Shown here piece after piece: positions 51,682 through 63,109 of a stretch of DNA of 64,000 bases. The stretch spans positions 1,024,381,343-1,024,445,342 of the forward strand of contig OY728159.1 of NCBI GenBank assembly GCA_963277665.1, in the 5' to 3' direction. This DNA comes from Viscum album. Taxonomy: Eukaryota > Streptophyta > Magnoliopsida > Santalales > Viscaceae. The translations under genes were made by a program, and so were the position numbers. The first letter of the stretch is position 1, and each line of letters opens with the position of its first letter. Below the pieces are notes generated by a model, which was given only the letters and a program-made list of their open reading frames with translations, was not told the origin of the DNA and ran no database searches.

Positions 51682-52600
51682 TTGAAGAAAATAATTCTTT
51701 TAATTGAAAAGGTGTTCCATTGTTTAGTGGATAATTGTATCACTCAAATAAATAAGCAATGGTTATTTATATTCTCCCTCAACGTATTAATTTTCTTAAC
51801 TCTGCGAAATATGAATTCATTATTCCTAGTGAAGCCTCAATATGGTCCCAAACTAAAAAATGGAGCATTAAGAATGATTTAAATGAAAAGAATTTTCTTC
51901 AATCATATTTTCCTACAAAGAAGCTAATAAAGGTCATGGAATTTAAAATTTATAGTGCTATATGGGAGAGGATTCAAAAAAATTATGAGAGTAATAAAAA
52001 TGAAAAATAATAAAAGTTATTAATAATTCAAAAATATTTTTAATACATTATGATGCATGACTATGATACTTTGATGAGTTTTTCATCGGATTAAATTTAG
52101 ATGTCAATATAATTCAAGGAATTGGAGAAACATTATAATACTAAAATATGGTAAAGAAATAGTTGAGGATCCTTCATAATAAATTTTATGAAAAGATCTT
52201 AGATCTTTAAAAAAGATATCTTTATGGACTCACAATTTTTTAAATCTATAGTAATCTCATCAACAATAATATGAAAAAAATTTCCAACACTAAAGACAAA
52301 TGGAAAACATGAATTTGATATCTCTTTCAAATTTATCAGTGGTATTAAATTTAATGTGATTAAAAAATAATAAAATGAAGTTGATGAAATAGAATATTAT
52401 ACAAAAACAATTTCACTCATATTAGTAAATTTCACAAGTGGTGGAAGATATAAATAATGTGTTAAATTACCATTCAATTATTTTAATTATGGAAAGGTTG
52501 GAAATTTCATTTTTAACTATCATGTGAAATATAGAATTTAAAATGATAATGATGAATCTTCTACAAAGACCACAACTACATATCAATCATATGTTCAATA
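51682..52600 (+). pseudogene. gag remnant of copia B with decayed zinc knuckle
   Basis: An open block at 51759-52010 contains WSIKNDLNEKNFLQS near 51862, then a VMEF block and AIWERIQKNYE near 51958. These correspond to the copia gag pattern in which LNxKAxNFL precedes AKEIWDxLxxxYE. The CCHC knuckle lies at 52475-52526 and now reads YFNYGKVGNFIFNY: each expected cysteine is tyrosine and the histidine is asparagine. The protein formed the particle shell and bound RNA; as it stands the knuckle could not hold zinc. The basic, asparagine-rich tail runs to about 52600 with several stops. Confidence 0.72.
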
Positions 52601-53699
52601 AAAATGAAATAAGATGTTTTCATCTTATTCCATTATAAGTAACATTCTATCAATTGAAGAATCTATGTCTAGAAATGAAGAATTTAGTAATGATAAAACT
52701 ATTAGAGATGAGTCTCAAAGAGTGATCATGGAAAATTTGGAAAAATATGTGATCATGTTTCAATATGGATATTAATACAATATTGAATTATTATTAGTGA
52801 AATGTTATATTCCTAGTAAATATGTAATGATTATTTATATTCGGATATGTTTGAAAAAAATTGGAAGAATAAGAGAATAAAACTTTCAGATGAATAGAGG
52901 ATTAGATAAGAAATTTCATCTTTTGGATGAAAAATAAATTGAGATGATGAAACATGATATTTCCACAAAAATTAAAATCATTGAAGACATGACTTCCACA
53001 AATAACAAAGGAGTAAATTAAATTGATAAGATCATAAAATTTAATGATGAATCTAATAATCAGGATGATAAAATTAAATACAATAAGAATGACACTATTA
53101 TAGTTCAAGTATAATGTTTAATGAAACTTATAATAGTTATATACACTTATAAGGAAGAAACATATGAAAATTAAATTTCTACAAAATATTTTTTAATAAA
53201 GGGATACAGTATCAACTGATGAAATATGTGATAAATTGTAATCTGTAAAAACAAAATCTTCTGAAGAAAGGCTAAAATATAATAAAATAAGTAAAGAAAG
53301 AAATTCATAAAATGGAAATACATATTTCATAATTATTCATGTAATAAATCAATAAAAGGACCTTGTGATATCCACTAATTCAAGGGATGAAAATAGATAA
53401 AGACAGTGACCTTTTTAACTTCAAAATTTTATTTAAAACAAATTATTTAGGGTGTAATAATGGTTTTTTGGAATGTTTTTCCATAAGTATTTTAACTAAC
53501 TAAAAAATACGTCTCTTTATATAATAATAATATACCATTAATCAATAGGTGGTAAAAAATAATAGGTGATAACTCCATAAAGTAATCAACCGTCTGAACA
53601 TATGTTTGACTGTTTCACAGCTATGTAATGCAAAAAATAAGGGTATTTTTGGAATAAATTGTGTCATTATCAGAATATTGAATGATATAGCTATTGTGA

Positions 53700-54470
53700 A
53701 ATGGGTTTTGAGAAACCATTGAATCATATTTCAAGTTGTAGAGGTAAGTATTTAGTATTTAATATGTTAGAAAGAAAAAAGTTATTCTTATCATAAAAGG
53801 CATAAGCACCTTAGCAAAAATCATAAAATTAAACTCATTAAGGAAGAAGATAAGAGAAGTATTACCATATTACAATAAGATACAACTTATATATTTAAAA
53901 AATTAAAGAAAAAAATATGATAAGAAATATCACATAGGAAGTGAAATTAAAACATAAGAAATTCGTGCTTTGACCCATCATGATTTATATCGCTCAATAA
54001 CGAAAAAACAACCAGTTGGGAAAGGTATTTTATTAAAATAATTTATGTAATCACAACTATAGAGTCCACCAAATATATGACATATAAATAATTGGAATTA
54101 TATAGGTTTTGGAGTTTTATAATACTTATATAAAATTAAATAGTATTTCCATGTATTATCAAGAAAAATGATAGAGTTAGAGGAAAATGTGTTGAGAGGG
54201 ATGCAGATAGAATTTTCCTAAGATATAAACCTAAAGTAAGTGCCTTATTATTCTATAATAAGAAATAAAAAATATTTGGTGATGGTGATTATATATTATT
54301 TCTTATGAATGGTGGTGGATTAAGATGAACTATCATTTCAAAAGGTGATGATGATGATAAAAGATCTGGATCTGCAATTGATCATTTGAATGTATATAGC
54401 TTCAAGAAAAATGAGTATATTTCATTGTTTTAGTTGAGGATAAAGATATTATGAATTCAAAATAATTTTG
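53700..54470 (+). pseudogene. Integrase remnant of copia B, C-terminal part clearest
   Basis: At 54181-54290 the blocks GKCVERDADRIFLRYKPK and FYNKK match the family end of integrase, where GKFDxxxDxGIFLGYS precedes YRVFNxRT. The catalytic core upstream (53700-54150) is too worn for its D, D and E residues to be pointed out. The position between gag and reverse transcriptase agrees with Ty1/copia. It would have inserted the cDNA into the host chromosome. Confidence 0.65.
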
Positions 54471-54639
54471 TTTCTATCCTAAAAAGGATAGTTAGTCTAC
54501 AACCGGTGCGGTTTAAAGACCAATAATGTATGTACATGTTCATAACATAATTTGTGATAAAAAAAATGTGTAAAAATGAGTAAGAACTCATAACATTAAG
54601 ATACTCTAGTTTTATATCAAGAGTTGAACCCATATCACA

Positions 54640-56130
54640 AGAATAAAATATGGATCCCAAGGAGTGATTCCTGAACATTAATGAGGAACTTGAACAATTT
54701 TCATGGAATGGGATATGGGAATATGTTATTATACCCATTAAAAATAATGTTATCGAAACAAACTGGGTCTTTAGAAACAAGATAAATTGAAATTGAAAAG
54801 TTTCTAGAAGAATATACATATTTCTATGAAATGGGTACTCACAAATTGAATAGTTTAATTTGATGAAACACTTTATATGGGGGCCAGACATGAGTAAATC
54901 AGAATCTCAAAACCATAAAATCTTAAAAAAATATTTAAAATAGTTGTTAAATAATATTTTATGAATGGTGATATTGAGGTAAATGTGTATATAGAATAGC
55001 CTAAAGGATTAATTCATGTTTCATATGAAAGTAAAAAATATAATATAAAGAAACTACGGCATATCTTTAAAAAGGATCTAATAGTTTGGAATTTTATGAT
55101 TGATGAGTACCTAAAAACCATCATGTTTTAAAAATGGTAGGTGAAGAAAATCAATATATAAAAAAGAAAAAAAATATATCACACTTGTTAATTTTTTATA
55201 TTGATGATATATTATATTAAAATAATGGAGAAATATTATGTGAAGATCTATCAAGAAATATGAATTAAATGATTGAAATGTAAATGGTGATGGGAATTGA
55301 TTCTTCTAGGGAATACAGATTGTGCAACTAGTAGGATTTATTTCTATCTCATTGTTAAATTATACAAAGGATATCTTGAAAAAGGATTGCATACTTGAAG
55401 ATAGATTATTTTATATGCCAATTAAAGTGCACAAAAATCGGAAAAAGGGTGATGAATCGAAAAATATAAATTATATTTACTTTAGAAGTTTGGTTTGAAG
55501 ACTAATATACTTGATATAACCAAGATTTTAAATTGTATATATTGTTACATTTTGTGTCTAGTATCAATAAAATCCCAAATAAGAACATATTTTGGTAGTA
55601 AAAAGGATCCTTAGAAACATATCAAATACTTTGAATTACGGAATAATGTATTAAAAGATATGTGAGGTACAATGAATAGAATTTATTCATATATATTGGG
55701 TAGGGGAATGTGATGATTGTAAATCAACATTTCGGGGAATTTTTTTCTTTTTAATAAGTTATGTCTCTTATAACTCAATAAATATTACATCTATGTTGCT
55801 CATATCTACGTAGGCTAAATATTTTTCAACTCCAAAGGAATCTACACATTTGATATTTATAAAAAAATTGAAAGACATTACTGTCAAAGAAATTCATCCA
55901 TTAATAATGGGTCGTGAAAATTATATTTCCCTAATTCTATCCAAAAATACAACGAAGCACTCTAGGTCAAAGAAAAAAAATAAAGTTCCATTTTTTAAAG
56001 GAAAATAATGAAGAGGGTATTTTGAGGTTGTAAATGTTTCCCTCTAAAAAATAGATTGTTGATGTTCATACCAACCCTCCAACAACTTGTCATTTTGAGA
56101 CTTTAAGGAAGGAAAATAGATTATTACCCA
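54640..56130 (+). pseudogene. Reverse transcriptase and RNase H remnant of copia B
   Basis: Blocks in order: EELEQFSWNGIWEYV near 54688 (family: EELxQFxxNxVWxLV); ETNWVFRNKIN near 54757 (family: GTxWVFRNKxD); FMNGDIEVNVYIE-PKGLIH near 54959 (family: FLNGxLxEEVYVxQPxGF); FLYIDDIL at about 55192-55215, which keeps the YxDD active site; FLGIQIVQ near 55302; YTKDILKKDCILED near 55363; IYTFDIYKKIERH near 55841 (family: TKHIDIRxHFIRxH); and RLLMFIPTLQQ near 56053 (family: QLADIFTKPL). This gives the whole RT-RNase H with correct spacing. About a dozen stops are present. Confidence 0.85.
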
Positions 56131-56208
56131 CCACATACAATTAAGGTATGTCATAGTTTGAATTTCCACCACTATTATCTATTGATCTTATTTTTTAGGA
56201 TATGTTTT

Positions 56209-56218
56209 TAATAGGGGG
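56209..56218 (+). other. Polypurine tract of copia B
   Basis: AATAGGGGGAT lies about 80 bases past the last RNase H block. The start of the 3' LTR is placed just after it. Confidence 0.6.
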
Positions 56219-58283
56219 ATAAAGTTTATTCCAATTGTTAGAATTATTTTTATGTGTGTGTTAAACCATGTCGGAATAACTTTTGGAATAATATTTTAAC
56301 TTTTTATTATTGTGTATGCATTATGTTTAACCTACGACCATTTATGAACTATATTTATGATTCATATGATAAATTCGGTTTTCTACAAGGATTTTGGTAA
56401 CATATACGTAGAGATAATGAATTCATGATTCATTTTATTAAAAATGAATGATTTGTTCCCTAAAAAGTATGATCTTTAGTTTTACATTCATAAAAGAGGA
56501 TATAAGTTTGACGTATAGTCTATAAATCCCAAAGTGTATATTGTTCAAACCTCTTGGGTAAGATCTTGTATTTGTTTCCAATGCATGTTAAGTGTGATGA
56601 TTGGTGAATAAATATTCTTGTAAAAGATAATTAGTTTTGTTATGGGAGTTTTTTGTTCAATCATTTTTTAGATATCAAAAAAGTCTCATCTTAGGGATAA
56701 TTTTCTAAAGATATGCTTTCATAATGGGAAAATAGATAACCTAGGAAGTTATTTTGTGTTATTATATTTGTTTGAGGATAATTTGGTATGAATTAAAAAG
56801 GTATTAAATTGATGTTAACTTGATTAGAAAATCCCAAAGGATAATTATATTGAATTAACCATTGGATAATTGATGAAAGAATATATTCTATGGTGAGGTT
56901 GTGTTGGAATTTTGATCTGTGAATTTGAAGTTTAACAAAATGAAAAATTAAAATATTATGAAAGTATTACATTTAAGATCATATATGAAATTTTATTCTA
57001 GTTTTAAGCCATTTTAGTTGGATAAAAATTCAATTGAAAATATCATGCGAGTTTCTCTTCTAGTATAACTTTTTAGATCCATGTATAATATTTTGGAAAC
57101 ATGTATGATGATTTGGTTCTATTGGAAATATTTTTTTATGTAAGGGTAGAATAACAAAGAAATATTTGTTTGGAGATTTTTTATATACATTATTACTTTT
57201 GAAAGATATTATGATAATTTACATTATGAATTATGATAATTTTTTGTATTTGATGAGATTTATATTATAGTGGAAATAAGAGTAATATTTAGAATAATAA
57301 TTTAATAGTAATATTTAGAATAATTGTTTTGAATAAAACTAGAATATAATTAGAGGATTAAAGTTCAATGATCATTAATAATCAAACATCATAATCACTC
57401 ATATATCATAATTCACACTAAGATTATGTTTCATAATACGTGGTTAATGAAGATATTGTTGATAGGGTTCCATATTAAAGAAGTATATTCCACATCACTT
57501 AACTTATATGGTAATATCAAGAAATCTAAATGATATGTATTTTTTGGGAACGTAAATAAGAATAGATCCCACATAAATTCATATTACATAGTCAATTGAA
57601 TTATAAGTAAAATCTATAGTAGGATCATTGAATTAATTTTTAATGAGTTTAAAATGAGGCTCATTCCACAAAAAAGTAGGGAATGATTCTATAACTAAAT
57701 TTTGAAATATTATTCACATAATATTTGGGGATATAAATAACAATAAATGATGAAAGATAAGGATAGATAATACTGACAAGTATGTGTGAGAGTTTTGTAT
57801 AAGATGATTTTATATGTTTTTATATTAAAGAAGAATAATAAGAAAATACTTTTGATAGTCATGTGATATTTTTCTATTAGTAAGATGAAGAAGATCATCA
57901 TATGAAGTTCATGTGGAGGATCATTGACTCATTTATTATAATTCTTCAGAATGAACTTTTTTTCTCTATTTGAAAAATGACTGTAACTGGTTATTTTTTG
58001 ACATTTTTAATATTTGAAGGTAATATATGTTCATAGGATTCTTTTCATAATAAGTTGTATATTGTGTGCATGGGATTAAAATTACATGTCACTAGGGGTA
58101 TACTCTCTGGAAAGGAGGTCAAGCTCATTAACAAAAATATATTATCTTTCTTTATTTTTTTCATTAGTGAGTGACATAAGAGTTAGGTGATGAAAAATAA
58201 TGAGAGTGAAGGGATTTGTAATTATTGTATACACTTATCACCCCAATACAGAGTTTGTATCACCCTTCATGTGATCCAACAAT
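56219..58283 (+). repeat. 3' LTR of copia B
   Basis: Collinear with 49560-51633, ending GTATCACCCTTCATGTGATCC at 58257-58277. The following bases diverge from the primer binding site seen after the 5' copy, which fixes the LTR end near 58283. Confidence 0.75.
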
Positions 58284-59304
58284 TTGGAACATCATTTATG
58301 GTATCTGAATATCTGGAATATTTTATACACTAAGATCTATGAATTTTTTTCACGGATTATCTAAATAACATTTTATGGTCCCCTCTTGTGATGCAGGAAA
58401 CAAAGTGATTGAGTGTGGTTTTGAGGGGTAGTAATCCTTATTGAATCTTTTCAAGAATATATGGATCACATTTAAATATGACGAGTACCTTCAGGTGGTC
58501 TTCAGAACCCTGTGGGATGGTGATTCTTCCTCTCACACTGATAGGTTTCACACGATTAGTCAATTTATATCCCCTATAACCACATCTAGTCGCATGTTGA
58601 GTCCCTTAATTAGATTCTGTGAAAAACAATTGTTGGAAATTGTTCCTCTTTCACTGTTAGTGGGGACATATTTAGTGTGATCATCATCAACTACTTCTTC
58701 AGTACATTCATAGTGTACATCAATGATTTGTATTGTATGAAATGACATGGGTAGGGTATTGGGTAAGTGTGAGTTATGATGAGGTGTTGTACTGGTGCAA
58801 CTTTATTGGTTTCCTCTAATGGGGTTAGGGTTTTATTTTGGTCTTAATAGGTGGAGGAGAGAGTGGGAATGTGATGAAAATATATTTAAAAATATGTTTC
58901 TATTGATACCTTCCAAATGAATGTTTACAATTAAATGATAAAATTAATACCTGAAGCATAGGGATTTCTTTCTAGATAAATGTAATAAATGGGCATCATG
59001 GTTATATGGGGATGAGAAAAATTGTTCATATGAATTGTGTGACCCTCAGTACATAACAATAATGTGTCATGTGCTTCATTTGATCTATTAATAATCATGT
59101 GAATACCCTCTAACTAGCCCTCCTGATCTTGAAAAGGATTTTAGATAGGAACTGATGATCCTACGAAGGCTTTCAAATGATTTCCCCATGAAATGTAAAT
59201 CAATAGACTCATAATAATCACCCAATTCCATAATAAAATAAAATATGAAAAATGTAGAATCTTTATGTCAAATGTAGTTACATTGATTTTCATGAAACAT
59301 ACTT
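58284..59304. other. Unassigned segment between copia B and gypsy C
   Basis: 58370-58740 is less AT-rich and carries a 79-codon open frame (58441-58680). I recognise no family, and it may be chance or an old exon-like fragment. 58780-59300 shows nothing I can name. Confidence 0.4.
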
Positions 59305-59727
59305 ATACAATAACATCCCTATACTTTTATAATTATTAATTTATGATTTTATAAAAAATTATCCTTCAAATATAAACCAAGGATCGTAAATCATTGTGCC
59401 TTTGGAATATTAAATAATTAATTAAACAACATGAATCCAAAATAAAATCATTTTTTATTTAATCTCCATAAAGATATCTTAACATAATTTTATCTCTTAC
59501 ATATTTGTAGGATAACATGGGGAATAAATGAAAAAATGGATATTCTAGAAATCCAAATAAATTAAATAAAAATAGAAATAAATCACAGTATATGGTTTAT
59601 AAGTCCAAACATGATGGAATAAAAAGGAATGGAACATGAATAAATATAAGGAAACATAAAATATATAACATTGGATCATGTAATCATGTAATCATATAAA
59701 TATGGAAACAAAATAAATCATGACATA

Positions 59728-59812
59728 AGTATGAGTCAAGGATAATTCTAAAGACCATTGTACATGGTCTATCATGAGCCAAGGATAACTTCCAAGACCA
59801 TTTCACATGGAG
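59728..59812 (-). repeat. Two-unit tandem repeat (about 43 bp) within gypsy C LTR
   Basis: Units begin at about 59728 and 59771 (ATGAGYCAAGGATAA..AAGACCATT.CACATGG). The same pair is present in the right LTR at about 63541 and 63577, so the duplication predates insertion. Confidence 0.75.
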
Positions 59813-61493
59813 GACAATATCCTAGAACAGAATCATGTTCACTCCCTATCACTACAAGACGTGTCATAAGAAAAAACATTTCCCAATAAATTTTATAATT
59901 TTCATGGTGAACACATCATAACATTTTCATTATTATTTTTGGCACCTTAAGAATCAAATTTAAACCTAATTGTTAACCTTGGAATGAAATTGGCATCGTA
60001 ATCATATCATAAGCCATAACCAAAGCATTTATTGTGATGGAGTCCATGAAAAAATCGATTTAAAACATTCATGAAGAATAATAGGGGGTAATAAGAATAT
60101 TTCTTTATAAACTATATCCACTATAAGTGTAAACATATAAAAATAGTATTTAATAAACTTTAGAAATGATCCACTTTTGTGAAGTTTGATGGAAAATATT
60201 AAAAAATACATAAAATGGAAAAATGAAAAAAATTGTATAAAACTAGAAAATAATTAAGAAATTTAATTATGGTAAAATGATTAATTTCATAAAAATAATG
60301 ATTTTTTAAATTAGATTATAGACTATAGTGAAAAATGGGTTAGGCCTTTAATATGGCTTGCTTATTGGAATGAATTGAGAAAGGAACTTTATAAACCATG
60401 TATTTCCCCATCAATGAAATTATTTTTTGGAAAGGAAAATTTGATTGGAACATGAATACTATAAATAGTAATATTAAAGAATAATAATTAATGATTAAAT
60501 AGTAGTAAATAGAGAGTAATCATAACTCGATGAAAAAATGACGGTTCAGAGAGAATCTTGTACCTTATGTCTAAACATGGTCTTATCATGAACTTAATTT
60601 CAATGATAATTGAATTAATTCTATTAATTAATTAATAAAATCCCATTTATACATGTATTTTATTTATAATATTTTTATTAATTTAATTTCTGGAGTATTT
60701 TATGGGTTATGAGATTCAATTTAATCATTACAAGAGCGTTCATTTCCTTGGTTTTCATGATCGGTTTACTTGTATACATGTATGGAAAATCATTTAAACT
60801 AAGAATAGTTTCCCAAAATTGAAATTATATGTTATTATTGTACATAAATAATATTAAATGGTCTTTTATATAATTGTTTCTCCATATGATAGAATTATTC
60901 ATTAGATAAAGTGTTAATGATAACTATTTAGATTATTTTAGCATCTTTTCGGTCATCATGCACTAGTTTTGTTTTATTTATTAATACTATTTATATATAC
61001 TATATCCAAAATAGTAAATAATATATTATAAATAAAATCTAATCTATTTAACTGTAAAAATGGTTTTATTAGAACTCTTTATGGTAGTAATGGAAATTGA
61101 AAACTCATCTCCCTTGAATGCGATAAATCAACGCATCACGGATGATGTTTTAATTTTTTTAAAGGAGAGGGGAAGCAATTTGATGGTAAGATTTTCAATT
61201 AAAAAATAATATAATAATATATATATGTGATAATATATTTATAATATCACTTAGATAAGGGTATTTGAGTAGATTAAAATAAAATAAAATGAAAAGATCA
61301 TAAATGAAAATGATATAAGATTCTACCTCTAGAATCCCTTCTCCATGAGAACCTTATTGACGCACTTGAATTTTGTATCTTATTGAGGCCAAAGGATCCT
61401 GGATATGTTTCAAAGACATGGGAAAAGTATTGGGAAAATTTTGGACAATATTCAGGATTTTTAGTTTTGAGGATAAGAGGTAGTGAGGGGTGG

Positions 61494-61501
61494 TATTTAT
61501 A
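61494..61501 (-). promoter_or_regulatory. Candidate LTR TATA box
   Basis: The reverse strand reads CTATTATAAATACCACCCC, a well-formed TATAAATA followed by a pyrimidine-rich stretch, inside the presumed 3' LTR of gypsy C. It would drive transcription leftward. Prediction by motif and place only. Confidence 0.4.
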
Positions 61502-62244
61502 ATAGATGAGAGGGGATTTTTTTATTATTATTTTCATTTGTTTATTATTTTAGCTCAAGAGTATCAATATTTTGAATTATTATGAATAAATAAAGTATCT
61601 ATTGCATTTAAGTTAAAACAAATTGTGATTATATCATCCATACATCATCCATGACACAATAATTTGTATATTTAGCTTATACCATATATTACTATATTTC
61701 ACTATTCACAAATAACGAAATTATTTTGGAAAAATCCAAAAAAACCCTTATTCATTTTTAGATGTGTAAAATTAAAAAATAAACTCCAATTTAGGAAAAT
61801 TATTTTCTAAATATCATAAATTTAATTTTTAATTAAAATCATTAATTAATTGAAAAATACCAATTTTATAATTATAACTGCTTTTATAACTCTTGGAAAA
61901 ATCAATTAATGTCTCATAAAATAATCTTATTATAATAACAAAACAAAATATTAATTGATGAATATATTTTATGAACATAAATTTATTTTTAAGTCATTAT
62001 ATTAATTATTAAATTGCAACTAAACAATTATTTTCAAAAAAATACCAATACATAGCTTATCGTTTTAAAACATTTAATTAATTATTCCATGATATAAATA
62101 TATCTTATTATCATTTATTAGTTGCCTAAATTTTCTATATAATTTCATAGATAATGTAATAATTCTATTATCTGGATTACTATTCTAATGGGTAACTTTA
62201 CTTTTCCATTGGTCTCGGTTCCTTAATTTCTAAAAAAACCTATT

Positions 62245-62870
62245 GTTTTATTCATTAACTGTTTATAAATAAGTGGAATTCCTTTCATTCATGTTTCATG
62301 ACAAATGTGAAGGTATTTCATTCAATCCCTATGATGTTTGCTTTATATGCCCCAATAGACTCATCTTTATTCTCCTTTTTTCTGAAAATCTCTCTTTCCA
62401 TTTTGATATAGAGGGTTCGAGGAAAATATTTATTAAAGAATATTTTCTTTAATTCTTCCCAATCCATAGAATCAATTTCCTCCATATACATTCATGTTCT
62501 TGATTATTTTTCAACAATAATTATATTCCCCATAAAAATGATATAACATATGGAGAACATTCTCTTCTTTTGAACACTGGAGGATAGATAATATCTTCTC
62601 AATAGAGTTAATAAATTGTTCTTCGACAAGGGGATTAGAAGATCAACTAAGCATTGGGGGCCTATATCTCATAAAGGTTTAAACCATAAAATTATCTTTC
62701 ATATGAGAAGGAGAGAGTTACCTATGATTCAAATTATTATTAAAAGCTTCATCCAGTTGGGTATGAACTATCATAAGGTTTTGATCTTTGTTCCTATTAG
62801 ATTTGGAATTTCATTACGTAAATTGTCACATTTCCTATCACATTGATTGTTTTCACGGGTTCACATATAT
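62245..62870 (-). pseudogene. gag remnant of gypsy C
   Basis: On the reverse strand a block reads MDWEELKKIFFNKYFP at about 62425-62473, followed by a KMEREI block, then ESIGAY near 62350 and KHE near 62300. This follows the plant gypsy gag pattern in which WxxLKxxFxxxYFP precedes KxxEFxxLxQGxxSVxEY. The part nearer the primer binding site (62560-62870) would be the N-terminal end. The zinc knuckle is absent, as are protease and all of pol. The protein formed the element's particle; the copy is broken by stops. Confidence 0.65.
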
Positions 62871-63096
62871 TCATCCATTAACACAGAAAAGAAATTAATA
62901 TTATATCGGATTTAAAAATTATCCAATAAGTATTTAAAAATAAAAAATAGAACATAGAGAAATAAACATTTAAATTAAATTCATATCGAAACTTTTGATT
63001 TTCAATGTTTTAATATTGGTTATACCAGGTGACAAAATTATACTTAGGGTTCTTACTAAGGTTTTATAGTCTTAATAACCAAGAATAATTATACCA

Positions 63097-63109
63097 TCCT
63101 CTGATACCA
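63097..63109 (-). other. Primer binding site of gypsy C (initiator tRNA-Met type)
   Basis: The reverse strand reads TGGTATCAGAGGA, within two bases of the canonical TGGTATCAGAGCA. It sits immediately inside the right LTR, which fixes the element's orientation and LTR edge. Confidence 0.8.

Larger units (their letters stand above)
49560..58283 (+). mobile_element. Ty1/copia retrotransposon B, Sirevirus-like, full-length but decayed
   Basis: 5' LTR about 49560-51633, primer binding site 51635-51648, gag with zinc knuckle, integrase, reverse transcriptase, RNase H, polypurine tract 56209-56218, and 3' LTR 56219-58283. Pol order defines Ty1/copia. Reverse-transcriptase wording such as FLGIQI..YTKDILKK and an LTR of about 2 kb ending in a C-rich box fit Sireviruses. 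Copia B is readable from gag to RNase H, better preserved than copia A, but still full of stops. It is an independent insertion: the LTRs of A and B do not visibly match. Confidence 0.84.
59305..62200 (-). repeat. 3' LTR of gypsy C (left copy), inner edge uncertain
   Basis: Homology to the right copy is visible over 59305 to about 60010: ACCAAGGATCRTAA at 59377 against 63171, ACATGAA.CCAAAATAAAA at 59430 against 63233, AATAGAAATAAATCA at 59571 against 63381, and GGATCATGTAATCAT at 59674 against 63480. Past 60010 the partner runs into the window edge, so the inner end (about 61550-62200) is only inferred from the TATA-like box and the gag start. Confidence 0.55.

Noticed and set aside
54457..54891. 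144-codon reverse-strand open frame as a gene
   Set aside because: It is antisense to the copia B reverse-transcriptase blocks, which align on the + strand.
59838..59850. CACTACAAGA text resembling a second CACTA terminus
   Set aside because: It lies inside an LTR of gypsy C, with no subterminal repeats or partner end.
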